DNA of 64,000 nucleotides from Kitasatospora sp. NBC_00240 (GCF_026342405.1 NZ_JAPEMU010000001.1:310001-374000), one strand, 5' to 3'; positions 36,359-45,371 are shown, counted from the stretch's first letter. The notes: generated by a model not told the origin, from the sequence alone. A program made the numbers and translations.

Positions 36359-37399
36359 GTGGGCAGACCGACGATCGCCGACATCGCGCAGCGTGCGGGG
36401 GTGTCGAAGGGCGCGGTGTCCTTCGCGCTCAACGGGCGCCCCGGTGTCAGCGAGGAGACCCGGGCCAGGATCCTGCGGATCGCGGAGGAGATGAGCTGGC
36501 GCCCGCACAGTGCGGCGCGGGCTCTCGGCGGCGCCCGGGCCGGGGCGGTCGGGCTGGTGATCGCCCGGCCGGCCCGGACGATCGGGGTGGAGCCCTTCTT
36601 CGCGCAGCTGCTGTCGGGGCTGCAGGCGGGTCTCTCCAGCCGGACGGTCGCCCTGCAGCTGCTGGTGGTCGAGGACACCGCCGCCGAGATCGAGGTGTAC
36701 CGGCGCTGGGCCTCGGAGCACCGGGTGGACGGCTTCATCGTGGTCGACCCGCAGGTCCAGGACCCGCGGCCGGCCGTCCTGGAGGAACTGCGGGTGCCGG
36801 CCGTGGTGCTCGGCCGGCCCGGCCGGCGGAGCAGCCTGCCGAGTGTCTGGGCCGACGACCGCGAGGCGATGCTGTCGATCATCGACTACCTGGCCGCCCT
36901 CGGTCACACCCGGATCGCCCATCTCGCCGGCCTGCCCGCCTTCCAGCACACCCAGCGCCGGATCCGGGCCCTGCGGGACTCCGCCCGGCGGCTCGGGCTG
37001 ACCGACACCGAGTCGCTGCCCACCGACTTCAGCGACGCGCAGGGCGCCGCCGCGACCCGGGCGCTGCTGTCCCGCCCCCGGCGGCCCACCGCGATCGTGT
37101 ACGACAGCGACGTGATGGCACTGGCCGGGCTCGGGGTCGCCGCCGAGATGGGTGTGGCGGTGCCCGGCGACCTGTCCATCGTCTCCTTCGACGACTCCCT
37201 GCTGACCCGGATCGTCCATCCCTCGCTGACCGCGCTGTCCCGGGACACCTTCGCCCTCGGCGAGCAGGTGGCCGAGCTGCTGCTGGCGGCGATCAACGAC
37301 CCGGCGGCGGTCCGGGACGTCCGCACGCCGACCCCGCGGCTCACCGTCCGGGAGAGCACGGCGCCGCCCGCCCTTGGCAGGTCGGCTAAAGCGCTTTAG
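36359..37399 (+). CDS. LacI-family transcriptional regulator
   Basis: The 346-residue repressor has an N-terminal LacI helix-turn-helix (TIADIAQRAGVSKGAVSFAL, hinge-helix ARALGG) and a periplasmic-binding-protein-like sensor domain (FIVVDPQ, VWADDREAMLSIIDYLAALG, VPGDLSIVSFDDS). The GTG at 36359 has CAGGAG upstream. The last codons (A-K-A-L-stop) are the perfect operator CTAAAGCGCTTTAG, so the gene end doubles as the control site of the downstream mannosidase operon. The ligand is probably a mannose-containing oligosaccharide, by context. Confidence 0.95.
   Translation: MGRPTIADIAQRAGVSKGAVSFALNGRPGVSEETRARILRIAEEMSWRPHSAARALGGARAGAVGLVIARPARTIGVEPFFAQLLSGLQAGLSSRTVALQLLVVEDTAAEIEVYRRWASEHRVDGFIVVDPQVQDPRPAVLEELRVPAVVLGRPGRRSSLPSVWADDREAMLSIIDYLAALGHTRIAHLAGLPAFQHTQRRIRALRDSARRLGLTDTESLPTDFSDAQGAAATRALLSRPRRPTAIVYDSDVMALAGLGVAAEMGVAVPGDLSIVSFDDSLLTRIVHPSLTALSRDTFALGEQVAELLLAAINDPAAVRDVRTPTPRLTVRESTAPPALGRSAKAL
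37386..37399. promoter_or_regulatory. LacI operator overlapping the regulator stop codon
   Basis: CTAAAGCGCTTTAG is a perfect 14-bp palindrome with central CG, the classic LacI/GalR operator form. It ends with the TAG stop (37397-37399) of the regulator and lies 69 bp before the mannosidase GTG. Confidence 0.88.
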
Positions 37400-37468
37400 G
37401 CTGCGGCCGGTACCGACCCGCACCGATCCGCGCCGCTCCCCCGCCCGCCCGCCGAGAGGACCACCGCC

Positions 37469-40400
37469 GTGCCGGTCAGCATCACCGACGTCGCCAGCAC
37501 CGATCTCTTCGTCGGCGCCGAGGACGCCCCGCGCCAGGTACTGCGCGTCACGCTGGACGGCCCGCCCACCCGGGTCGCCGTCACCGGCCCCGGCGTCCGG
37601 GGCGGGGCCGTGGGCAGCGGCGTGGTCGAGGTGCCCCTGACCGTCACCGGGGCGGCGCCGGGCCGCGAGTTGCCGGTGGTGGTCACCGCCGGCGGGGCGC
37701 GGCGCGAGGCGACCGTCACCGTGGCCGAGCCCGGCTGGACGATGTACCTCGTCTCGCACTTCCACTACGACCCGGTGTGGTGGAACACCCAGGCCGCCTA
37801 CACCTCACCCTGGGAGCTGCTGGCGAGCGACGCCACCACCCGGCCGCTCTGGGAGCGCAACGGTTTCGCGCTGGTCGAGGCGCATCTGGACCTCGCCCTG
37901 CGCGACCCGGTCTACCGCTTCGTGCTGGCCGAGATCGACTACCTCAAGCCGTTCTTCGACCAGCACCCGGAGCGCCGGGCCGATCTGCGGCGTCTGCTCG
38001 ACAGCGGCCAGGTCGAGCTGGTCGGCGGCACGTACAACGAGCCCAACACCAACCTGACGGGCGCCGAGAGCACCATCCGCAACATCGTCTACGGCGTGGG
38101 CCACCAGCGCGACATCCTCGGCGGGGACCCGCGGACGGCGTGGCAGCTCGACGTGTTCGGCCACGACCCGCAGTTCCCCGGCTACCTGGCGGCCGCCGGG
38201 CTGACCGGCAGCGCCTGGGCCCGCGGGCCTTTCCACCAGTGGGGCCCGATCCAGAAGAACTTCGGTGCGGCCAAGGAAAACGCCCGGGTGATGCAGTTCC
38301 CCAGCGAGTTCGAGTGGATCTCACCGTCCGGCCTCGGGGTGCTCACCCACTACATGCCGCACCACTACTCGGCCGGCTGGTGGATGGACTCCGCGCCCGA
38401 CCTGGCCGCCGCCGAGCAGGCCGTGTACGAGCTGTACCGCAAGCTGAAGCCGGTGGCCGCCGGCCGGAACCTGCTGCTCCCGGTCGGCACCGACTACACC
38501 CCGCCGAACAAGTGGGTCACCGAGGTCCACCGGTCCTGGGCCGCCAAGTACCGCTGGCCGAGGTTCGTCTGCGGCACCCCGCGCGACTTCCTGACGGCCG
38601 TCCGCGCCGAGTCCGCCGCCACCGGGCGGCGGCCGAGCCCGCAGACCCGGGACATGAACCCGGTCTACACCGGCAAGGACGTCTCGTACATCGACACCAA
38701 GCAGGCGCAGCGGGCCGGCGAGGTCGCGGCGGTCGACGCCGAGAAGCTCGCCACCCTCGCGGTGCTGGAGGGGCTGGGCAGCTACCCGGACGCGGCGCTG
38801 GACAAGGTCTGGCGCCAACTCGCCTACGGCGCGCACCACGACGCGATCACCGGGTCGGAGTCCGACCAGGTGTACATCGATCTGCTGGCCGGCTGGCGCG
38901 AGGCGCACGACCTGGCCGCCGGCGTCCGGGACACCGCGCTCGACGCGCTGCTGTCCCGGGTCGACAGCACCGGCGAGGGCACGGCCGTGGTGGTCGCCAA
39001 CACGCTGTCCTTCGACCGGTCGGGCCCGGTGGCGCTGCGGCTGCCGGCCGGCTTCGACGGCGGCCGGGTGCTGGACGACACGGGTGCCGAGCTGCCCTGC
39101 GCGGTGGACCGGGGCACCCTGCGCTTCCTGGCCTCGGACGTGCCCGCGCTCGGCTGGCGCAGTTGGCGGCTGCTGCCGGGCCGCCCGGGTGCCGCGGCGC
39201 CCCTCTGGAGCGCCCGGCCGGGCTTCACCGTCGAGAACGAGCACTACCGAGCGACGGCCGACCCGGCCCGGGGTGGCGGCCTGGTCGGCGTGCTGGAGAA
39301 GGCGCGCGGGCGGGAGTTGCTGCGTCCGGGCGCGGTCGGGAACGAGCTGCGGGTGTACGAGGAGTACCCGGCCCATCCCGAGTTCGGCGAGGGCCCCTGG
39401 CATCTGCTGCCGAAGGGCCCGGTCAAGGGTGCCTCGGAGGGGCCGGCCACCGTGCGGGCGGAGTCCGGGCCGCTCGGCGAGCGGCTGGTGGTGACCGGCG
39501 ACGTGGACGGCATCCGGTACGAGCAGACCGTCACGCTGTGGCACGGCGTCGCCCGGCTCGACTGCCGGACCAGGGTGGTCGACCAGCGCGGCGCGGACCG
39601 GCTGCTCAGGCTGCGGTTCCCGCTGGACCTGCCCGGCGCGCTGCCGGTCAGCGAGGTGGCCGGGGCCGTGGTCGGCCGCGGCTTCGCCCTGCCCGACGTC
39701 GACGCCGCCGAGGCGCCGTGGACCTTGGACAATCCGGCCAACACCTGGTTCGGGCTGGGCTCCACGGCCCGGGTCTCGCTCACCGACGCGGCCGGCGCCC
39801 CGGCCGGCGAACGCGCGCTGGGCGTCGCCGAGGTCGTGGTCCGCGACCTGGACGCCGCCGCCGGGGCCCGCGACCTGGTGGTGGCCCTGGCCCGGGTGGG
39901 TGTCACGGCGACCACCGCGGCCGCCGACTGGGCCCGCTACGGCTGGCTGGACGTGGACTCCAACCTGCCGGACTTCCGGATCGTCCTCGGCGGCCCGGAA
40001 CAGAACGACGTGGCAAAGGAGTTGCTGGAGCGGGCCTGCGCCGAGCATGCCACCGAGCTCGCCCGGCGAGGGCGGGTCTGGGTGCCGGCCGAGAAGCCGC
40101 TGGCCGAGGTCTGGCAGCCCAACGCCGACCTGCGCGACCTGCGGGCACTGCCGGCGCTGATCGTCCTGGACGGTGAACTCGGGGCGCTGGTCGAGGACTT
40201 CGCGGACGCCCGGGTGACGGCCGGCTGCCCGGGCGCGATCCCGGCCGGTGAGCGGCTCACCGACCGGACGGTAGCGCTGCTCACCTACGGCCTGCCCGGC
40301 TTCGCGGTGGATCCGTCGGGCGCGCTGCACCTGTCCCTGCTGCGCTCCTGCACCGGCTGGCCCTCGGGCATCTGGATCGACCCGCCGAGGCGAACCGCCC

Positions 40401-41716
40401 CGGACGGCTCGTCCTTCCAACTCCAGCACTGGACGCACGACTTCCACTACGCACTGGTGTCCGGTGAGGGCGACTGGCGCGAACTCCGGCTGCCCTCGCA
40501 GGGCCAGGAGTTCAACCACCCGCTGTATCCCCGGCTCCTCGACCCGCGCCGGGGCCCGCTCCCGCCGACCCACTCCTACCTACGGGTCCACCCCGCCCGC
40601 GAGGTACTGCTGAGCACCCTGAAGCCGAGCGGCAACCCGGTCGCGCACGGCAGCGCCGACCGCCCGGACCCGGCGGCCGGCGTCACCCTGCGCCTGCTGG
40701 AGTCGACCGGCCTCGGCCGCACCGCACGGCTGGACGGCGCCCTGCGGCTCAGCCGGCTGCGCCCCGCCGACCTGCTGGAACGCCCGACCGGCGGGCCGCT
40801 CGACGACGCGGCCGCCCGGGGAGTGCCACTGACCGGCTCGGCGGTGGCGACCCTGCTGGCCGTGCCGTTGCCCGCCGGCCCCTCGGGTGCGAGCAGGACG
40901 GGCGAGCTGTCGGGCCGAGCCCCGCTCGGGCCCACGGCCGAGGTGGCGCAGCCGGTGCACGCCCGGTACTGGCTGCACAACCGCGGTCCGGCCCCGATGG
41001 GCTACCTGCCGGTGTCGGTCGGCGTCTCACCGGGCCTGCTGCGGACGGACGGTGAGCCGGTCGAGATCTCGGTGGTGCTCGCCTCGCACCTGCGCGACGC
41101 CGAGACCGAGGGGACGGCGGTGGTGCTCGCCCCGGAGGGCTGGCGGGTGAGCGTCGGCCGGCGCCCGTACCGGCTCGCGCCCGGCGGGCACCTGCGCTTC
41201 CCGGTGACGCTCACACCCCCGGCCGGTCTCGAGCCCGGCCTGTACTTCGCGGCCGCCCGGATCGAGTACCGGAGGCAGAGCGTCGAGGACGTCGCGACCC
41301 TCGCCGTGGGCGACCCGCCGGCCCTGCGCCGGGAGCCCGACGAGGGCTTCTGGCAGCGCGACGTCACCCACGGCACCACGGCGGACGCCGGCCGGGACAC
41401 CGGCCTCTCGGTGGAGGTCCTGGCGTCCGCCGTCCGGGTCGCCCCCGGTGGCCGCGCCACGCTGGGTGTGGTGCTCACCAACCGGACCCGGGGCGAGATC
41501 CGGGGCGAGTTGCAGGTGGTCTCGCCCTGGGGCACCTGGGACGCGATCCCCGATCCGGTGCGGGGCTTCGCCCTGCCCGCGGGCGCCACTCGGACGGCCC
41601 GCTTCGAGGTGGCCCCGCCGCCCGACGCCGAGCCCGCCCGGGTCTGGGCGCTCACCAAGGTGATGTGGTTCGGGCGCTGCCAGTACGCGCCGACCGTGGA
41701 ACTGGTGGTGGCGTGA
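37469..41716 (+). CDS. GH38 alpha-mannosidase-like glycoside hydrolase with NEW3 domains
   Basis: This 1415-residue retaining glycosidase probably cleaves alpha-mannosides. Zinc-site and catalytic motifs are present: SHFHYDPVWW (His 99, Asp 101), WQLDVFGHDPQFPGYL (nucleophile Asp about 228), GPFHQWGP and GAHHDAITGSESDQVYIDLL (His about 456). The GH38 C-terminal beta domains follow, then extra Ig/NEW3-like domains (about 1160-1260 and 1300-1410: AGLEPGLYFAAARIEYRR, PGGRATLGVVLTNRTRGEIR). No signal peptide is seen, so it is likely cytosolic. The GTG at 37469 has GAGAGGA upstream. It is controlled by the LacI gene just before it and translationally coupled to the next gene. Confidence 0.93.
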   Translation: MPVSITDVASTDLFVGAEDAPRQVLRVTLDGPPTRVAVTGPGVRGGAVGSGVVEVPLTVTGAAPGRELPVVVTAGGARREATVTVAEPGWTMYLVSHFHYDPVWWNTQAAYTSPWELLASDATTRPLWERNGFALVEAHLDLALRDPVYRFVLAEIDYLKPFFDQHPERRADLRRLLDSGQVELVGGTYNEPNTNLTGAESTIRNIVYGVGHQRDILGGDPRTAWQLDVFGHDPQFPGYLAAAGLTGSAWARGPFHQWGPIQKNFGAAKENARVMQFPSEFEWISPSGLGVLTHYMPHHYSAGWWMDSAPDLAAAEQAVYELYRKLKPVAAGRNLLLPVGTDYTPPNKWVTEVHRSWAAKYRWPRFVCGTPRDFLTAVRAESAATGRRPSPQTRDMNPVYTGKDVSYIDTKQAQRAGEVAAVDAEKLATLAVLEGLGSYPDAALDKVWRQLAYGAHHDAITGSESDQVYIDLLAGWREAHDLAAGVRDTALDALLSRVDSTGEGTAVVVANTLSFDRSGPVALRLPAGFDGGRVLDDTGAELPCAVDRGTLRFLASDVPALGWRSWRLLPGRPGAAAPLWSARPGFTVENEHYRATADPARGGGLVGVLEKARGRELLRPGAVGNELRVYEEYPAHPEFGEGPWHLLPKGPVKGASEGPATVRAESGPLGERLVVTGDVDGIRYEQTVTLWHGVARLDCRTRVVDQRGADRLLRLRFPLDLPGALPVSEVAGAVVGRGFALPDVDAAEAPWTLDNPANTWFGLGSTARVSLTDAAGAPAGERALGVAEVVVRDLDAAAGARDLVVALARVGVTATTAAADWARYGWLDVDSNLPDFRIVLGGPEQNDVAKELLERACAEHATELARRGRVWVPAEKPLAEVWQPNADLRDLRALPALIVLDGELGALVEDFADARVTAGCPGAIPAGERLTDRTVALLTYGLPGFAVDPSGALHLSLLRSCTGWPSGIWIDPPRRTAPDGSSFQLQHWTHDFHYALVSGEGDWRELRLPSQGQEFNHPLYPRLLDPRRGPLPPTHSYLRVHPAREVLLSTLKPSGNPVAHGSADRPDPAAGVTLRLLESTGLGRTARLDGALRLSRLRPADLLERPTGGPLDDAAARGVPLTGSAVATLLAVPLPAGPSGASRTGELSGRAPLGPTAEVAQPVHARYWLHNRGPAPMGYLPVSVGVSPGLLRTDGEPVEISVVLASHLRDAETEGTAVVLAPEGWRVSVGRRPYRLAPGGHLRFPVTLTPPAGLEPGLYFAAARIEYRRQSVEDVATLAVGDPPALRREPDEGFWQRDVTHGTTADAGRDTGLSVEVLASAVRVAPGGRATLGVVLTNRTRGEIRGELQVVSPWGTWDAIPDPVRGFALPAGATRTARFEVAPPPDAEPARVWALTKVMWFGRCQYAPTVELVVA

Positions 41717-42447
41717 TGACGCACGATCATGCCGGGCCCGGTCCTGCGGTGTTGGGATTTCTGGACGGCCGGCCCCTGCCTCGGGCGGAGCTCGACCGCA
41801 GGCTCGCCGAGATGCGCGCCGGCCGCCGCTCCTCCGCCCTGCCGCTCGCCGGCTCCGCCGAGGACCGGCAGCTGACCCGGTGGGCCGCCCAGGTCCTGCT
41901 CACCGAGCGGCTCTGCGAGGCCGAGGCCGCCGAACGCGGGCTCGGCCACTCGGCCGACCCGCCCGTCCGGCTGGACCAGCGCGCCGCCGTCGAACTCGGC
42001 TCCATCACCGCGGCCGCGTTCGAGGGCAGCTCGGCCGTCCGCGCGGTGTACCGGGCGGTGACCGCCGGGGTGACGGCCGCCCCCGAGGCCGTCGCCGCGT
42101 ACGCCCCCGGCCCGGCGTCCGCCCCGGCCGACCGGCCCTGGCGGCTCAGCACGCCGGACGGAGACTTCGACGCCCACCCCGACAGTCTGCCGCGGGACTT
42201 GGCGGCGGCCCTGCGCGCGGCGCCCGCGGGGCGGCAGGTCACCGTCCGCGGGTGGACGGCCAGGCTCGTCGCGGCGACCGTCCCGGAGCCCGCCGCCGAG
42301 CCGGCCTCCGAGCGGCTGACCGAGGCGGCCCGGCGTGCCGTCTTCGTCCGCTGGCTGGACGCGGCCCGAGGCCGGCGGCTGGAGCTCGTCCCAGGCTTGG
42401 AGCACCCCGGCGACCCGGCCCAGCCGGACAACCACCACCGGCACTGA
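41716..42447 (+). CDS. Uncharacterised protein coupled to GH38 mannosidase
   Basis: The 243-residue protein has an N-terminal VLGFLDGRPLPRAELDRRLA and helical stretch (LTRWAAQVLLTERLCEAEAA), reminiscent of the helical N-domain of SurA/PpiC-type foldases, and no recognisable catalytic motif. Its ATG (41716) shares a base with the mannosidase TGA (41714-41716), so translation is coupled and function should be linked. I cannot assign an activity. Confidence 0.75.
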   Translation: MTHDHAGPGPAVLGFLDGRPLPRAELDRRLAEMRAGRRSSALPLAGSAEDRQLTRWAAQVLLTERLCEAEAAERGLGHSADPPVRLDQRAAVELGSITAAAFEGSSAVRAVYRAVTAGVTAAPEAVAAYAPGPASAPADRPWRLSTPDGDFDAHPDSLPRDLAAALRAAPAGRQVTVRGWTARLVAATVPEPAAEPASERLTEAARRAVFVRWLDAARGRRLELVPGLEHPGDPAQPDNHHRH

Positions 42448-42520
42448 AGCCGGGCCCGCCGGCCGCCGCCATGCCTCCCGCCGCCGGGCAGTGGCCAATC
42501 TCACGCACCGCGACAGGGCA

Positions 42521-42538
42521 CCTACGGTGGCGTAGGTT
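42521..42538 (+). promoter_or_regulatory. Putative operator/promoter of the SGNH hydrolase
   Basis: CCTACG-GTGG-CGTAGG (42521-42536) is a perfect 6-bp-arm palindrome. TAGGTT (42533-42538), overlapping its right arm, could be a -10 box, 28 bp before the ATG. Confidence 0.45.
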
Positions 42539-42565
42539 ACTTGAGACAGTGAAGTATCTCCTTCC

Positions 42566-43348
42566 ATGGCCGACCACCAGGAGATTCTTGACCCACGTTC
42601 GTACGCCGCCCTCGGCGACAGCTTCACCGAGGGCCTGGACGACCCGGGACCGGACGGCGTCTTCGCCGGCTGGGCCGACCGGCTCGCCGGGCTGCTCGCG
42701 GAGCGCCGCCCGGACGGCGACTTCCGCTACGCCAACCTCGCCGTCCGCGGCAGACTGCTCGACCAGATCGTCGCCGAACAGGTGCCCCAGGTCCGGCGGA
42801 TCGCGCCCGACCTGGTCACCTTCTGCGCCGGCGGCAACGACATCCTGCGGCCCGGCAGCGACCCGGACGAGGTGGCCGAGCGCTTCGAGGCGGCCGTCCT
42901 CGAACTGCGCGAGGCGGCGGGCACGGTACTGATCTGCACCGGCTTCGACACCCGCGGGGTGCCGGTCCTCAAGCACCTGCGCGGGCGGATCGCCACCTAC
43001 AACGGCCACCTGCGGGCGATCGCCGACCGGAACGGCTGCGCGGTGGCCGACCTCTGGTCGCTGCGGGCCGTGCACGACCGCCGGGCCTGGAGCGAGGACC
43101 GGCTGCACCTCTCCCCGGAAGGCCACCAGCGGGTCGCGCTGCTCGCCGCCCGCGCCCTCGGCATCCCGGTCGAACAGGATCCGGACGCGCCCTGGCCCGC
43201 GCAGCACGTCCTCTCGCCGGCCGAGCAGCGCCGGGAGAACATCCAGTGGGCGCGCAGCTACCTGATCCCCTGGGTCGGCCGCCGGCTGCGCGGGGAGTCC
43301 TCCGGCGACCACGTCGAGGCCAAGCGCCCGGAGCTGCTCCCGCTCTGA
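42566..43348 (+). CDS. SGNH/GDSL-family hydrolase
   Basis: The 260-residue hydrolase (esterase, lipase or deacetylase) has block I YAALGDSFTEG (nucleophile Ser in GDS), block II NLAVRGR (Gly; oxyanion), block III CAGGNDIL (Asn) and block V DRLHLSPEGHQRVA (Asp-x-x-His). No signal peptide is present, so it is cytosolic. The ATG at 42566 is used; the ribosome site is weak. The C-terminal 60 residues are charged (AEQRRENIQWARSYLIPWVG). Confidence 0.93.
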   Translation: MADHQEILDPRSYAALGDSFTEGLDDPGPDGVFAGWADRLAGLLAERRPDGDFRYANLAVRGRLLDQIVAEQVPQVRRIAPDLVTFCAGGNDILRPGSDPDEVAERFEAAVLELREAAGTVLICTGFDTRGVPVLKHLRGRIATYNGHLRAIADRNGCAVADLWSLRAVHDRRAWSEDRLHLSPEGHQRVALLAARALGIPVEQDPDAPWPAQHVLSPAEQRRENIQWARSYLIPWVGRRLRGESSGDHVEAKRPELLPL

Positions 43349-43365
43349 GCCCCTCGCGCCGGCGC

Positions 43366-43406
43366 CGGTCCGCCGCACCCCTCCCCCGGGAGTGTGCGGC
43401 GGACCG
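43366..43406 (+). terminator. Hairpin terminator after SGNH hydrolase
   Basis: CGGTCCGCCGCAC (43366-43378) pairs perfectly with GTGCGGCGGACCG (43394-43406) over a 15-nt loop. Confidence 0.75.
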
Positions 43407-43496
43407 GGCCCGGGCCGGAGTCGCGGAGCCCGGCCCGAACGGCTTCCCGTCCCGGGCCCGGACCGGGCCGTGATGGATTGATGCCGCTATGGGCTG

Positions 43497-43721
43497 TCAA
43501 GCACCGCTGTGGGGTGGGTGCTTGGCCGACTTCCAGGCCGCCGCGTTGGGTTGTGGCAGATCCAGAGCGTCGGCGACGGCGGCGGTCACGCGGATGGCTT
43601 GGTCCGGAAGGTGCTGGGCGATCCAGTCGGCCGCCAGTTGGTAGAAGTCGGTGAGGTCGCGTTCTGCGCCGGCCAGCAGGTGGCGGAGCTCGGTGGCGGG
43701 CAACTCGATCACGGGGCTCAC
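43497..43721 (-). CDS. Small hypothetical protein (74 residues)
   Basis: A helical, acidic-to-neutral small protein (VIELPATELRHLLAGAERDL, DFYQLAADWIAQHLPDQAIR, VTAAVADALDLPQPNAAAW). The GTG at 43721 overlaps the stop of a 20-codon ORF in a 4-base GTGA overlap, a sign of translational coupling. An 8-bp stem (CAAGCACC/GGTGCTTG, 43498-43524) overlaps its stop codon. The function is unknown. Confidence 0.65.
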   Translation of the reverse strand: MSPVIELPATELRHLLAGAERDLTDFYQLAADWIAQHLPDQAIRVTAAVADALDLPQPNAAAWKSAKHPPHSGA

Positions 43722-43780
43722 TCGGCGACGGGCCAGAGCGCGAAGCCGTCAGGGGCGTCAACCTCAAGGACGGGCTGCAT
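43718..43780 (-). CDS. Micro-ORF (20 residues) coupled to the 74-residue gene
   Basis: Starts at ATG 43780 with CAGGTGA about 8 nt upstream; GTGs at 43783 and 43789 are alternatives. The peptide is MQPVLEVDAPDGFALWPVAE. Its TGA overlaps the GTG of the next gene. It may be a leader peptide, a small protein, or the tail of a decayed gene. The frame upstream shows no recognisable domain. Confidence 0.4.
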   Translation of the reverse strand: MQPVLEVDAPDGFALWPVAE

Positions 43781-43922
43781 CACGATCACCTGGCAGAGTG
43801 TCGCGCACATCCCGCCCGCACCGCCTCCCGAATTCGGTGACGACTCTCGGTGTCGGTGGGCGGTCGTAGGGTCGTGCCGACCGACCCATCCGAGGGCCCG
43901 CACCGGAAGGACGCCCGGACCG

Positions 43923-44591
43923 ATGACCTCGTCCAGCACCGCCGACCACGGCGTCGCACTCACCGAACGTGCCATCAGCTCCGTCGAGGCCGACCCGCTG
44001 CGGCTCGTCCTCGGCCACAACCGGTTCGCGGGCCCCTGGCTGGCGCAGGGGCGGGCGCAGCCGGTGCCGGCCGCGGAGCTGGCCGCGCTCACCCTCCCCG
44101 GCGGGCGGGTCCTCTCGCCGAGCCTGCGCCGCTGGCTGGCGTTCGACAGCGGACTCCTGCGCCGCTCCGGCTGGTTCGGCCCGGCGGACGGCGCCGACGG
44201 CGGCCCGGTGCTCACCCCGCGTCCCCTGGGCGAGATCGCCCGCGCCGAGTTCGGCGACGGCTGGGGCCAGACCTTCGACCCCCTCTCGGAGCGCTTCGCG
44301 GAGTGCTTCCTGCTGCCCGGCGGCTCGGACTCCCGCCGCGTACTGGCCGCCGGGGAGCCGGACGAGTACGGCGAGCACCCCGTCCTCGCCCTCGACGTCG
44401 ACGACTTGCCGTGCATCGAGCTGATGTACCCCGGTATGGACGTCTACCTCGCCCACACGGCCGGGGTGATCACCGTGGCGGGCGAGGGCTACTCCGCGGC
44501 CGCGAGGGACCCGCGCTACGCCGCGCGGATGCGCACCCACGCCCGGAACCATCTCGCCGGGGAGCTGTCCGAAGACTTCACCCGGTGGTAG
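43923..44591 (+). CDS. SMI1/KNR4 (SUKH)-like protein
   Basis: The 222-residue soluble protein has a C-terminal half with the SUKH-like pattern: LGEIARAEFGDGW, ERFAECFLLPGGSDSRRVLA, HPVLALDVDDLPCIELMYPG and MDVYLAHTAGVITVAG. SUKH proteins often act as immunity proteins against nuclease toxins, but many are orphan. No toxin gene is visible on either side, so an immunity role is not supported locally. The ATG at 43923 has GGAAGGA upstream. Confidence 0.65.
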   Translation: MTSSSTADHGVALTERAISSVEADPLRLVLGHNRFAGPWLAQGRAQPVPAAELAALTLPGGRVLSPSLRRWLAFDSGLLRRSGWFGPADGADGGPVLTPRPLGEIARAEFGDGWGQTFDPLSERFAECFLLPGGSDSRRVLAAGEPDEYGEHPVLALDVDDLPCIELMYPGMDVYLAHTAGVITVAGEGYSAAARDPRYAARMRTHARNHLAGELSEDFTRW

Positions 44592-44735
44592 CCGGCTCCG
44601 TGTGCGGTCCGGCGGCCGGGGCGAAGGGCCTCCCCCCGCGCCGGCCCCGGCTGCCGTGCGCGAGAATGTCGCTCGCCCGTACGCACACGGACGGGCAGGG
44701 GCGCGCCGACCTGGCGCGGAACGGGGGGAGTGCCG

Positions 44736-45371
44736 ATGAGGCGTCAAGGATTCGCCGCGACGGCGGGGGTGGCCGTGGGGACGGCCGTCCTGCTGCTGGC
44801 GGGCTGCGGTCAGCGGAGCGCGAGCGGCGCGGGCTCGGGGTCGTCGAGCGCGGCGGGGGCGAAGGCTCCGGCCGTGGCCAGCACACCGCCCGGCGTCGCC
44901 GAGCTGCAGGCGCAGCAGGACGCGCTCTTCCCGGAGGTCGCGGCCCGCTGTGCGGGCGCCGGCACGGCCTCGGCCCCGTCCCCGTCGGCCTCCGCCGGCG
45001 TCGCGGACGGGGCGCCGGACGATCCGTCGGCGCGGAAGTACGCCGAGAACCACGCCTACAAGCAGACCGTGGCCCTGACCCCGCAGTCCCGCTGCCGTGG
45101 CGACGCCCACGCGGCGCGGATCACGGCGGCGCTCAAGGCCACCGGCCGGCCCGCCGCCCTCGGCGAGGCCGAGCTTCGGGCGGAGCTCGAACGACTGGGC
45201 TATCCGACGCGGGGCGGCGAGGTGCACAGCTCGGGCGGCACGGTCGGTTTCTCGCTGTGGATCCCGGGCTCGGGCCCCTGCCTGACCGGAACGCTCGGGG
45301 CCACCCCGCGGATCCAGGCGCACGGTGCATACCTGGAGGGCGGCTGCAACGAACCCCAGGGCGGCCACTGA
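44736..45371 (+). CDS. Exported lipoprotein of unknown function
   Basis: The 211-residue protein has a twin-Arg-like start MRRQGFAATAGVAVGTAV and a lipobox LLLAGC. After a Ser/Ala/Gly linker, the mature part holds paired Cys (AARCAGAG, QSRCRGDAH, GPCLTGTL, GGCNEPQGG), probably disulfide-bonded. ITAALKATGRPAALGEAELR begins a helical stretch. The ATG at 44736 is preferred over GTG 44730 because GGGGGGAG lies at 44722-44729. Surface location is likely; no family recognised. Confidence 0.75.
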   Translation: MRRQGFAATAGVAVGTAVLLLAGCGQRSASGAGSGSSSAAGAKAPAVASTPPGVAELQAQQDALFPEVAARCAGAGTASAPSPSASAGVADGAPDDPSARKYAENHAYKQTVALTPQSRCRGDAHAARITAALKATGRPAALGEAELRAELERLGYPTRGGEVHSSGGTVGFSLWIPGSGPCLTGTLGATPRIQAHGAYLEGGCNEPQGGH

